This document shows positions 19,146 to 27,177 of a stretch of DNA of 64,000 nt, one piece after another (the first letter of the stretch is position 1; each line of letters begins with the position of its first letter). The stretch is taken from assembly GCA_017548045.1 (NCBI GenBank), contig JAFYNR010000033.1, positions 62,001 to 126,000 of the forward strand. Direction: 5' to 3'. The notes beneath the pieces are model-generated. The model searched no databases and was not told the origin of the DNA. It saw only the letters and a program-made list of their open reading frames with translations. The stretch is from Clostridia bacterium. Its GTDB lineage: Bacteria; Bacillota; Clostridia; Oscillospirales; Acutalibacteraceae. The translations under genes and the position numbers were made by a program.

Positions 19146-20051
19146 ATGTGTGAAAGAAAAACAGCCGTCACGCTGGGCAGCTTTGACGGCTTACACAAGG
19201 GACATATGACGGTTATTGCCTGTGCTTTTGAAATGCAGAAAAAGCACGGGCTTTCTCCTCTTGTTCTTCTTTTCGATAAACACCCTATGCTTGCGCTTTC
19301 GGGCAAGGCGCCCGATACGGTGCTTCAGCCGTCACTCCGGGACGGAATAATTGCAGAAACCGGCGCAGAGAAAAGAATCGTACCATTTGACCTTGTCAAG
19401 GATATGACCTGCCGCGAGTTTTTTGAAAAGATACTTATTGAAAAACTTAACGCGGGAGGTGTATGCTGCGGCTGGAATTACCGCTTCGGCAAAAACAACG
19501 AGGGCGGAATTGATGAACTGCGTGCGCTTTGCGACGAATTTGATGTAAGACTTGAAGTAAGCAAGCCTGTTGATTATCAAGGCAGTCCCGTCAGCTCAAC
19601 CCGAATCCGCCAAGCGGTTGAAAACGGCGATATTCCCCTTGCAAATGCTTTGCTTGGCAGAGAATTCCGCTATAAGCAAACCGTTGTTGACGGTCAACAC
19701 AGAGGCAGGCTTATCGGTTCCCCCACCATAAACCAACGCTTTGACAGCGGCTTTGTCAAGCCGAAAAAGGGCGTATACGCATCCGTCACCATAGTTGACG
19801 GCAAGGAGTATCCTTCAGTTACGAATATCGGTCTGCGCCCCTCTTTTGAGAATGAGGACTTCCGCAGTGAAACCTGTATTTTAGGCTTCAGCGGCAACCT
19901 TTACGGCCTTGAAATCGAAGTCAGGCTGCTTGATTATCTTCGCGACGAAGTGAAATTCGAATCTTTGGATAAGCTTTCGGCACAAATCTGCAGGGATGCG
20001 GAAAAATCCGAAGAAATATTTAAAAACCGAGGTGAAGCGGCAAATGTATGA
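19146..20051 (+). CDS. ribF: Bifunctional riboflavin kinase/FAD synthetase
   Basis: This 301-residue enzyme makes FMN from riboflavin and then FAD. The N-terminal nucleotidyltransferase domain has GSFDGLHKGH (near residue 11) and VSSTRIRQAVENGD (near 152). The C-terminal flavokinase domain has RGRLIGSPTINQ (near 183) and the conserved NIGLRPSF (near 222). GSPTIN replaces the more common GYPTAN. The start overlaps the A-rich end of typA with no clear ribosome-binding site, so coupled translation is likely. It overlaps the next gene by 8 bases. Confidence 0.93.
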   Translation: MCERKTAVTLGSFDGLHKGHMTVIACAFEMQKKHGLSPLVLLFDKHPMLALSGKAPDTVLQPSLRDGIIAETGAEKRIVPFDLVKDMTCREFFEKILIEKLNAGGVCCGWNYRFGKNNEGGIDELRALCDEFDVRLEVSKPVDYQGSPVSSTRIRQAVENGDIPLANALLGREFRYKQTVVDGQHRGRLIGSPTINQRFDSGFVKPKKGVYASVTIVDGKEYPSVTNIGLRPSFENEDFRSETCILGFSGNLYGLEIEVRLLDYLRDEVKFESLDKLSAQICRDAEKSEEIFKNRGEAANV

Positions 20052-20616
20052 GAATTGGGAACAGCTTAAGGCTGATTGTATGCAGTGCAGAAAATGCAGT
20101 CTTTGTGAAACAAGAACAAACCTTGTTTTCGGCGTAGGCAACGAAAAAGCCGAGGTAATGTTTATCGGTGAAGGTCCCGGCGAAAACGAGGATTTGCAGG
20201 GCGAACCCTTTGTAGGCAGAGGAGGCAAGCTTCTTGATAAATACCTTGAAGCTATCGACCTTGACCGCAAAAAGAATATCTATATTGCGAATATGGTCAA
20301 GTGCCGCCCTCCTAAAAACAGAGACCCTCTCCCCCAGGAACAGGATTGCTGTATTGAATGGCTAAGAGAGCAAACAAGGCTTATCCGCCCCAAAATCATT
20401 GTTTGTCTGGGCAGAATTTCGGCGCAGAGACTTATTTCAAAGGATTTCAAGGTTACTCAGCAGCACGGACAGTTCATTGAAAAAGGCGGTATTCTTTTTA
20501 TGGGTACGTTCCACCCTGCCGCACTTCTCCGTAACCCCAACCAAAAGCCCGATGCTCTTGAGGATTTTCTCGCATTGCAGAGGAAAATAAGAGAAATCTG
20601 TGACCATACATATTAA
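20044..20616 (+). CDS. Family 4 (Fe-S) uracil-DNA glycosylase
   Basis: This ~190-residue enzyme removes uracil from DNA. Motif A is GEGPGENED (near residue 43) and motif B is HPAALLRNP (near 161). The cysteines of CMQCRKCSLC, with KCRPP and VCLG further on, fit the [4Fe-4S] cluster of family 4. I chose ATG 20044, which overlaps the ribF stop and is preceded by GAGGTGA at 20029. An in-frame ATG at 19996 lies deep inside ribF and lacks support. Confidence 0.92.
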   Translation: MYENWEQLKADCMQCRKCSLCETRTNLVFGVGNEKAEVMFIGEGPGENEDLQGEPFVGRGGKLLDKYLEAIDLDRKKNIYIANMVKCRPPKNRDPLPQEQDCCIEWLREQTRLIRPKIIVCLGRISAQRLISKDFKVTQQHGQFIEKGGILFMGTFHPAALLRNPNQKPDALEDFLALQRKIREICDHTY

Positions 20617-20626
20617 TTGTAAATTG

Positions 20627-20668
20627 AAAACGGCTTGCAAAGGTGTGATTACCGATGCAAGCCGTTTT
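20627..20668 (+). terminator. Terminator of the typA-ribF-udg operon
   Basis: A 13-bp stem AAAACGGCTTGCA/TGCAAGCCGTTTT, with a 16-base loop and a T-run, lies 10 bases after the glycosylase stop. Confidence 0.75.
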
Positions 20669-20731
20669 TGCTTAGAACTAAATATGCCTTTCAAAATCAT
20701 ATGGAGTTCAAATGCAGTCACTCTAAAAAGG

Positions 20732-20764
20732 ACAATGCCGAACGTGTGCAGCGTTCGGCATTGT
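20732..20764 (-). terminator. Terminator-like hairpin for the leftward operon
   Basis: A 13-bp perfect stem ACAATGCCGAACG/CGTTCGGCATTGT has a 7-base loop. On the minus strand it is followed by CCTTTTT, so it could end the aminopeptidase operon, whose last gene stops at 20939. Nothing else is seen in 20617-20938 apart from the neighbouring rightward terminator. Confidence 0.6.
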
Positions 20765-20938
20765 TGGGGAAAGAGAAAATAAAAATGAAAAAAGAAGTTG
20801 TCAATCTGAATGACGGACACATTTCCGTTTGATTGTATAATATTGCATTAATACTCCCTTTTTGTTGTGGATTTGTGAACAAACTGTAAACAAATAGACA
20901 AAAATCCACTTTTTTATTTACTATTCTCTCTTTTTCAT

Positions 20939-22342
20939 TCAGTTTTGTTCAAGAAATGCTTTGAAACCTTTGTAAGCCATATAAACATCAAGCTTTGAAA
21001 CAACCTCAAAGGGTGCGTGCATTGAAAGCACGGGCACGCCTACGTCAACAACCTCAACACCAAGGTTTGCAACATATTTTGCAACGGTGCCGCCGCCGCC
21101 CTCGTCAACCTTGCCAAGCTCACCGGTCTGCCAGGCAACCTTGCCGTTATCAAACAGTGTTCTGATTTTTGACATAAACTCTGCGTGTGCATCGTTCGTG
21201 CTGCTCTTGCCTCTTGAACCCGTATACTTTGTAACAACAATACCTTTGTTGATGAATGCGGCATTCAGCTTATCGTGAACAGAAGGATACGTGGGGTCAA
21301 GACCTGCATTAACGTCGGCTGAAAGGCACTCTGAAGCACGGAGCACATCTCTGCCGCAAAGACCCTGAGTTTTTGCGATATCTGCAATAAAATGCTTGAG
21401 ATATGCGGAATTAAGACCCGTATTGCCGTCTGAGCCGGTTTCTTCCTTATCGGTGATAACGGTTACGCTTGTATACTTAGGAGTCTTAACCTCAAATTCA
21501 GCCATAACCGAGGGATAAGCGCACACTCTGTCATCGTGGCCGTATGAACCGATCATACTGCGGTCAAAGCCGATATCCGCCGCCTTGAATGCAGGCACCA
21601 TTTCAAGCTCTGCAGAAAGAAAATCAGCCTCAACGATACCGTATTTATCATTGAGAAACTTCATAACGTTAAGCTTCACCATTTCACTGCCCTTATCCTT
21701 GCCGAAGGGTCTGCTGCCAACAAGAATATTGAGATTTTCGCCTGCGATTGCTTCATCAAGAGTTCTGCCCGCCTGCTTTTTATCAAGATGGGGAAGAAGG
21801 TCTGTCACAACAAACTGAGGGTCGCCCTCATCCTCGCCCAGACGCACCGTCACACAGCTTCCGTCTTTACGGTAAATAACTCCGTGAAGCGAAAGAGGAA
21901 TTGCTGTCCACTGATATTTTTTGATTCCGCCGTAGTAGTGGGTTTTGAAAAGAGCAAGCTCCGAATCCTCATAGAGGGGATTGGGTTTAAGGTCAAGACG
22001 GGGAGAATCGATATGGGAAGCAACGATTTTTGCACCCTTTGCAAGGCTTTCGGTGCCGAAGGTGCAAAGTATAAGCGCCTTTGAACGGTTAAGATAATAT
22101 ACCTTATCGCCTGCTTTATAGGTTGCATCGGAATTAAATTCGGTGTAGCCCTCTTTTTTTGCAAGGTCAAGCACGTAAGCCGCCGCCTCACGCTCCGTTT
22201 TGCTTAAATCGAGGAACTTTTTATAGCCTTCGCAAAAATTATCTGCCTTTGCGATTTCTTCATCATCGCAGAAATACGATGTGTGGTCGGGAGTGTAGAA
22301 AAGCTCCTCCTTCAGAATTTCTGCCTGTGTTTTTTCTGACAT
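20939..22342 (-). CDS. M18-family zinc aminopeptidase
   Basis: This ~467-residue cytosolic dinuclear-zinc aminopeptidase removes N-terminal residues from peptides. Family motifs visible are SHIDSPRLDLKP (zinc His and Asp, near residue 92), TDKEETGSDGNTG (catalytic Glu pair, near 290) and LSMHAPFEVVSKLD near the C-terminus (last zinc His). ATG 22342 is favoured because GGAAGG lies 9 bases upstream. The earlier ATG at 22351 abuts that site and overlaps the stop of the preceding gene. It is the last gene of the DUF951-prfA-tsaC/coaE operon. Confidence 0.9.
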   Translation of the reverse strand: MSEKTQAEILKEELFYTPDHTSYFCDDEEIAKADNFCEGYKKFLDLSKTEREAAAYVLDLAKKEGYTEFNSDATYKAGDKVYYLNRSKALILCTFGTESLAKGAKIVASHIDSPRLDLKPNPLYEDSELALFKTHYYGGIKKYQWTAIPLSLHGVIYRKDGSCVTVRLGEDEGDPQFVVTDLLPHLDKKQAGRTLDEAIAGENLNILVGSRPFGKDKGSEMVKLNVMKFLNDKYGIVEADFLSAELEMVPAFKAADIGFDRSMIGSYGHDDRVCAYPSVMAEFEVKTPKYTSVTVITDKEETGSDGNTGLNSAYLKHFIADIAKTQGLCGRDVLRASECLSADVNAGLDPTYPSVHDKLNAAFINKGIVVTKYTGSRGKSSTNDAHAEFMSKIRTLFDNGKVAWQTGELGKVDEGGGGTVAKYVANLGVEVVDVGVPVLSMHAPFEVVSKLDVYMAYKGFKAFLEQN

Positions 22343-22347
22343 TTTTA

Positions 22348-23952
22348 TCATCCTTCCTGTATAAAATCAATCTGACATTTCAAATCTTCGCCGTTATTAT
22401 TTATGATTATATCCGACTTGGATTTATAATATTCTTCGTCGGGCTGTGCATTCATACGCAGACGGGCATCCGCTTCGGAAATACCGTCACGCTTCATAAT
22501 TCTTTCAAGGCGGACTTTTTCATCCGCAACAACGCACACCGTTTTATCGCAAACCGCAGTAAGGGGGCTTTCAAAAAGAAGCGCCGCATCAATAATTGCC
22601 GCCTTTGCGCCCTCCGCTTCGGCCTTATGTATTTCTTCAACCGCAAGCCGTGTTATTTCGGGATGTGTGATGAGATTAAGTGACTTTGTGCCCTCGGGTG
22701 TGGCAAAGGCACGCCTTGCAAGCTCACGTCTGTCAAGCACACCGCCGCTGATAATATCATCTCCGAAATTCTCACAAAGCCTTGCAACAACTTCGGGGCT
22801 TTCAACCGCCTTGCGGGCAAGCAAATCCGTATCAACTATGTGACATCCCTTATCCTTCAGAACAGTGCAGACCGTTGATTTGCCTGCACCCGTCTGACCC
22901 GTAAGACCTATAACGGGGATGGTGAAATCAAGGTCAATAACCCTGAAAGCGGCCGAGCGAAGAAGCCTGTTATAAACCGCAAGCCCCACTCCGCTTGAAA
23001 CGGGGCAACGGACAAACGCAGTGCTGCAGCCCGTTTTATCAACCTCTCTCAAGGCATCAAATATGCTGTGTGCCTGGGACTGCGCATCATTTTCACTGCC
23101 GTATTCAATGTAATTCTCGAAATATTTTCCTTCACCCTCAAAGCATACCGCACAGACGGTTTCTTTTTGTGCAAGAACGAATCTTCTGAAGCTTTCAAAA
23201 TCGCCTTTTATTATTGTAACCTGTGCCGCAGGAGCATAGTGCTTATACTTCATGCCGGGTGATTCTGCTTTTTCACCCTCCTTCAGCTTTTCAAAAACCG
23301 CAGGCGAAATCTGAATTTCACCCAGCACGGCTTCAAGCTGGGCAGGAGTTATTCCGCCCGGTCTTAAAAGCGTTGGAGGCTCGGTTGCAAGAGTAACGAC
23401 CGTTGATTCAACACCTACGGAGCACTCACCGCCGTCAACAACCGCATCTATTTTTCCGTCAAGGTCCTGAATAACATGGCATGCCTTTGTGGGGCTTGGC
23501 TTGCCCGATGCGTTTGCACTGGGTGCCGCAAGAGGTACACCGGAAATTTCAATAATTCTTCTTGCGGTTTCGTGGGAAGGCATACGGATTGCAACCGTGT
23601 CCAGCCCTGCACTTACTTCGTCGGGAATAAGTGAGGATTTTTTCATTATAACCGTCAGCGGCCCGGGCCAATATTTCTCTGCAAGGGTATAAAGGCGGGG
23701 GTCAACCTTATCAACAAGAGGCGGAATTTCGTCAAGAGAGGCAACGTGGACAATCAGCGGATTATCCTGGGGTCTGCCCTTTGCAATAAATATTTCCGCA
23801 ACTGCTTTCCCGTCAAGCGCATTGGCGGCAAGGCCGTAAACCGTTTCGGTGGGTATGGCAACAAGACCGCCTTTTTTCAGAATATCCGCGGCAGTCTGTA
23901 TAGCATTTTCTTCTTTTTCGTTAAGGTAAAGTGTTTTCATATTCTTACTCAT
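22348..23952 (-). CDS. Threonylcarbamoyl-AMP synthase (Sua5/TsaC)-dephospho-CoA kinase (CoaE) fusion
   Basis: This single 534-residue frame joins two essential enzymes. Residues ~1-345 are Sua5. The YrdC domain has KGGLVAIPTETVYGLA near residue 28, KGRPQDNPLIVH and PSANASGKPSPT. The Sua5 C-terminal domain begins near SPGMKYKHYAPAA. It makes threonylcarbamoyl-adenylate for tRNA t6A. Residues ~347-534 are CoaE, with P-loop GLTGQTGAGKST near 350 and DTDLLARKAVE. It performs the last step of CoA synthesis. There is no stop codon or frameshift at the junction. It overlaps the end of prfA by 8 bases. The gene prmC, often found next to prfA, is absent here. Confidence 0.9.
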   Translation of the reverse strand: MSKNMKTLYLNEKEENAIQTAADILKKGGLVAIPTETVYGLAANALDGKAVAEIFIAKGRPQDNPLIVHVASLDEIPPLVDKVDPRLYTLAEKYWPGPLTVIMKKSSLIPDEVSAGLDTVAIRMPSHETARRIIEISGVPLAAPSANASGKPSPTKACHVIQDLDGKIDAVVDGGECSVGVESTVVTLATEPPTLLRPGGITPAQLEAVLGEIQISPAVFEKLKEGEKAESPGMKYKHYAPAAQVTIIKGDFESFRRFVLAQKETVCAVCFEGEGKYFENYIEYGSENDAQSQAHSIFDALREVDKTGCSTAFVRCPVSSGVGLAVYNRLLRSAAFRVIDLDFTIPVIGLTGQTGAGKSTVCTVLKDKGCHIVDTDLLARKAVESPEVVARLCENFGDDIISGGVLDRRELARRAFATPEGTKSLNLITHPEITRLAVEEIHKAEAEGAKAAIIDAALLFESPLTAVCDKTVCVVADEKVRLERIMKRDGISEADARLRMNAQPDEEYYKSKSDIIINNNGEDLKCQIDFIQEG

Positions 23953-25012
23953 TTTTTAATTTTTCCGCTGTATCGGCGGTTACCAATGCGTCAATAATCT
24001 CATCAAGGTCGCCGTTGAGAATTGCCTCTATTTTATAAAGCGTCAGATTTATTCTGTGGTCGCTCACTCTGCCCTGAGGGTAGTTATAGGTGCGTATTCT
24101 TTCGCTTCTGTCACCCGTACCGACCTGAGCCTTTCGCTCGCCCGCAATGGCATCGTGCTGTTTTTCACGCTCTGCTTCAAGGATTTTTGAACGCAGAATC
24201 TTCATCGCCCTATCCTTGTTTTTATGCTGACTGCGTTCATCCTGACATTCAACAACCGTACCCGTAGGCAGATGGGTAATGCGGATTGCGCTTTCCGTCT
24301 TATTAACGTGCTGACCGCCTGCACCGCCTGAACGATAAGTATCTATCTGCAGATCTGCAGGGTTGATTTCAACATCAACCTCCTCCGCCTCGGGAAGCAC
24401 CGCAACAGTTACCGTTGAGGTATGAATTCTGCCCTGGCTTTCGGTTTCGGGCACACGCTGAACTCTGTGAACACCGCTTTCAAACTTAAAGCGCGAGTAT
24501 GCACCGTCACCCGAAATGTTGAAGCTGATTTCCTTAAAACCGCCAAGCTCCGTGGGATTGGAGCTGAGAATTTCAGCCTTCCAGCCCTTTGCTTCCGCAT
24601 ACATTGAATACATTCTGAAAAGCACACCTGCAAAAAGTGACGCTTCTTCGCCGCCTGCGCCGCCGCGGATTTCAACAATAACGTTTCTGTCGTCGTTGGG
24701 GTCACGGGGAAGAAGAAGAATTTTAAGCTCCTCAAGATAAACGCTTACCTTCTCGGAGGCATCTTCATATTCTTCCTGAACCATTTCACGGAAATCCTTT
24801 TCAAGACCGCCTGCATCAAGCATTTCCTTTGCTTCCTGTAAGGTTGCCTGTGCGCCTTTAAGCTGACGGAATTTTTCAACAATGGGTGTTAAAACCTTAA
24901 GTTCCTGCATAAACTTTTTATACTGAGCCATATCGTTCACAACGTCAGACTCGCAAAGCCTTGCATTTATATCTTCAAATCTTTCTTCTACTTTTATGAG
25001 TTTATCAAGCAT
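23945..25012 (-). CDS. prfA: Peptide chain release factor 1
   Basis: This 355-residue factor releases the finished protein at UAA and UAG. The catalytic GGQ is seen in SGGAGGQHVNKTESA near residue 227. The N-terminal coiled coil and the conserved SSNPTELGGFKE and SERIRTYNYPQGRV stretches are normal for RF1. The ATG at 25012 directly follows the stop of the DUF951 gene. Confidence 0.95.
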   Translation of the reverse strand: MLDKLIKVEERFEDINARLCESDVVNDMAQYKKFMQELKVLTPIVEKFRQLKGAQATLQEAKEMLDAGGLEKDFREMVQEEYEDASEKVSVYLEELKILLLPRDPNDDRNVIVEIRGGAGGEEASLFAGVLFRMYSMYAEAKGWKAEILSSNPTELGGFKEISFNISGDGAYSRFKFESGVHRVQRVPETESQGRIHTSTVTVAVLPEAEEVDVEINPADLQIDTYRSGGAGGQHVNKTESAIRITHLPTGTVVECQDERSQHKNKDRAMKILRSKILEAEREKQHDAIAGERKAQVGTGDRSERIRTYNYPQGRVSDHRINLTLYKIEAILNGDLDEIIDALVTADTAEKLKNE

Positions 25013-25204
25013 TTATATTTCCTCGTTATCACGGATAATTTTCTTTATGTTTTTTTCAACCTTCACTCTTTCAAGCATAACCTCTCTGCCGCACTGAATA
25101 CATTTTATACGGAAATCTGCTCCGATGCGCAGAACGGCAAACTTATCACAGCCGCAAGGGTGCTTTTTCTTCATAAGCAGAATATCGCCCAGCCTTACAT
25201 CCAT
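25013..25204 (-). CDS. DUF951 family small zinc-ribbon-like protein
   Basis: This 63-residue protein opens with DVRLGDILLMKKKHPCGCDK and has CIQCGREVMLER at residues ~36-47. Paired cysteines (CGC and CIQC) suggest metal binding. This pattern matches the DUF951 family of Firmicutes, whose role is unknown. It is the first gene of the operon with prfA. Confidence 0.82.
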   Translation of the reverse strand: MDVRLGDILLMKKKHPCGCDKFAVLRIGADFRIKCIQCGREVMLERVKVEKNIKKIIRDNEEI

Positions 25205-25343
25205 AAAAATCTCTCCGTTAATATATTAGTATCAATAAATTATATCACAAACAAAAAAGAATGTATACAACAATTTTGTAATTTTCCCGGGCATAAAACA
25301 TATATATTTAACTGACAATAAAAATCAGCCGAAAGGCGGAACG

Positions 25344-26276
25344 GTGGTCGGAAAAATGAAATTATTCAAACCTGAAGGTCAGATTATATCAACAGAAGAA
25401 AACAAACGCAGTCTGTCAAGTCCCTTCGCACTGCGTGATGCATATTACGGCGAATCCATACTTGAAGGCAGAGTTATCCGCTGTGACAGCGAGCATAACC
25501 TTCACGTTGACCTGGGATGTATGAAGGGAATTATTCCCCGTATCGAAGGTGCAATCGGCATTGAAGAAGGTACGGTCAGAGATATTGCTCTTATTTCCAG
25601 AGTCAACAAGCCCGTATGCTTTGTTATCACGGGCTTCCGCACCGAAAACGGCGAAACAACCGCACTCCTCAGCCGCCGCAGGGTGCAGCAGGATTGCACG
25701 GAAGCCTATATTTCCACGCTCAGCCCGGGTGACGTTATCCCCGCTACGGTTACGCATATTGAGGGCTTCGGCGTCTTTTGCGATATAGGTGCAGGCATAA
25801 GTGCACTTATGCCCATAGACAGCATTTCCGTTTCAAGAATTCCTCATCCTTCTGCCAGATTCACACCCGGTCAGAATATTTTTGCGGTTGTGAAAAATGT
25901 TGACGGCGAAGGAAGAATTACCTTGAGCCACAAGGAATTGCTGGGTACCTGGGAAGAAAATGCGGAAATGTTTACCGTGGGTGAAACCGTGCCCGGAATT
26001 GTTCGCTCCGTTGAAAAATACGGAATTTTTGTTGAACTTACACCTAATCTTGCCGGACTTGCGGAATTTTCCGAGGGTGTTGAGCCGGGCAGCCACGCAG
26101 GAGTTTATATAAAAAGCATTATTCCTTCAAAAATGAAAATTAAACTGATTATCGTTGACTGCTTTGATGCGGATTACCCCGCCTCACAGCCCAGATATTT
26201 CATTAACGACGGACATATTGACCGCTGGCAGTATTCCCCTGCCGAAAGCCCTAAAACAATCGAATCGGAATTCTGA
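25344..26276 (+). CDS. S1-domain RNA-binding protein
   Basis: This 310-residue protein has about three S1/OB-fold repeats. Residues ~38-112 contain VDLGCMKGIIPR. Residues ~125-200 contain HIEGFGVFCDIGAGISALMP and GRITLSHKELLGTWEENA. Residues ~207-275 contain SVEKYGIFVELTPNLAGLAE. It is a short RpsA-like protein, probably binding RNA or ribosomes. GTG 25344 has AAAGG 6 bases upstream and is taken as the start. ATG 25356 is possible. It is divergent from the prfA operon and convergent with the permease gene. Confidence 0.85.
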   Translation: MVGKMKLFKPEGQIISTEENKRSLSSPFALRDAYYGESILEGRVIRCDSEHNLHVDLGCMKGIIPRIEGAIGIEEGTVRDIALISRVNKPVCFVITGFRTENGETTALLSRRRVQQDCTEAYISTLSPGDVIPATVTHIEGFGVFCDIGAGISALMPIDSISVSRIPHPSARFTPGQNIFAVVKNVDGEGRITLSHKELLGTWEENAEMFTVGETVPGIVRSVEKYGIFVELTPNLAGLAEFSEGVEPGSHAGVYIKSIIPSKMKIKLIIVDCFDADYPASQPRYFINDGHIDRWQYSPAESPKTIESEF

Positions 26277-26281
26277 AGCAC

Positions 26282-26311
26282 AACCCCCCGTGACATCAGC
26301 CACGGGGGGTT
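26282..26311. terminator. Bidirectional GC-rich terminator hairpin
   Basis: An 11-bp stem AACCCCCCGTG/CACGGGGGGTT with an 8-base loop lies between convergent genes. Confidence 0.75.
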
Positions 26312-26316
26312 CACCG

Positions 26317-27165
26317 TTAAAACATTATAAGTATTGTTGAGATAAATGCGATTGCGGCGGAGATAAGCGTTCTTACCGAAGGCTTTTCCTTGCGGATAAT
26401 ACTGATTACCGTTGAGAAAACCATTACGCCGCCCGTAATTATCGGGTACTGCACCGAGGCATCAAGTGTTTTGAGAGCAATAAGGCAAAGAAGATTGCCT
26501 ATGCCGCTGCAAGCCGCATAACAGCCAAGATTCCCCACTTCTTTAATCGGAAGCACGGGGATTTTTTTGTTTTTCACAAGGTGATAAACAAGGCATACTG
26601 CAAAAACCCAAAGGTTTACCGTCGCCATAAAGCTACCGCTGTCAACGCAAAGCTCTGCGTTTGATTGGTGTATCTTTGAAAGCACGCCCACAAGACCGTT
26701 GAGCACGAAAACCGCAAGGTAATATTTAAGGTTATTGCCCTTGCTTTCGCCTTTTTCAAAGCTCAGTGCGGTTGATACGCCGATAAGCACTATGCAGAAG
26801 GCTTTTGCGGTTGTGAACGCCTCATTGCAGAAGATTACTCCGTATGCGAAGGGCAGAATCATTCCGCCAAGCATGGCAAAAATGGAATAAACCGAAAGAT
26901 TTGCCGTTGCAAAGGATTTCAGCCCCGAATACGCATATCCCAGAATAACTATTGCGTATATTCCCGAAATCAAGAGAGAAAACCAGGTGAAATGAAGCTT
27001 GAAGCCGTTCAGCACAAGCAGAATAAAAAAGCTTATGCCGTTTGTATAGAGTGAAAAAGTGAACGTGGAATCAATTCCGTCACCGTTACGCTTGCGGAAT
27101 TGCTGGTTAAATAAAAATTGCAGTGAAAAAAGCAAATCCGCAACAAAAGTCATCAAATAATTCAT
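26317..27165 (-). CDS. DMT-superfamily (EamA-like) permease
   Basis: This 282-residue protein has about ten hydrophobic helices in two similar halves, as in EamA/drug-metabolite transporters. The loop between halves contains SFEKGESKGNN. The substrate is unknown. GAGG lies 10 bases before the ATG. The gene follows the secreted hydrolase by 12 bases and is probably co-transcribed with it. Confidence 0.78.
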   Translation of the reverse strand: MNYLMTFVADLLFSLQFLFNQQFRKRNGDGIDSTFTFSLYTNGISFFILLVLNGFKLHFTWFSLLISGIYAIVILGYAYSGLKSFATANLSVYSIFAMLGGMILPFAYGVIFCNEAFTTAKAFCIVLIGVSTALSFEKGESKGNNLKYYLAVFVLNGLVGVLSKIHQSNAELCVDSGSFMATVNLWVFAVCLVYHLVKNKKIPVLPIKEVGNLGCYAACSGIGNLLCLIALKTLDASVQYPIITGGVMVFSTVISIIRKEKPSVRTLISAAIAFISTILIMF

Positions 27166-27177
27166 TTATTATGTGCC

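Noticed and set aside
20785-20832. 15-codon frame MKKEVVNLNDGHISV in the intergenic gap
   Set aside because: Too short, with only an A-rich upstream region. No supporting context.
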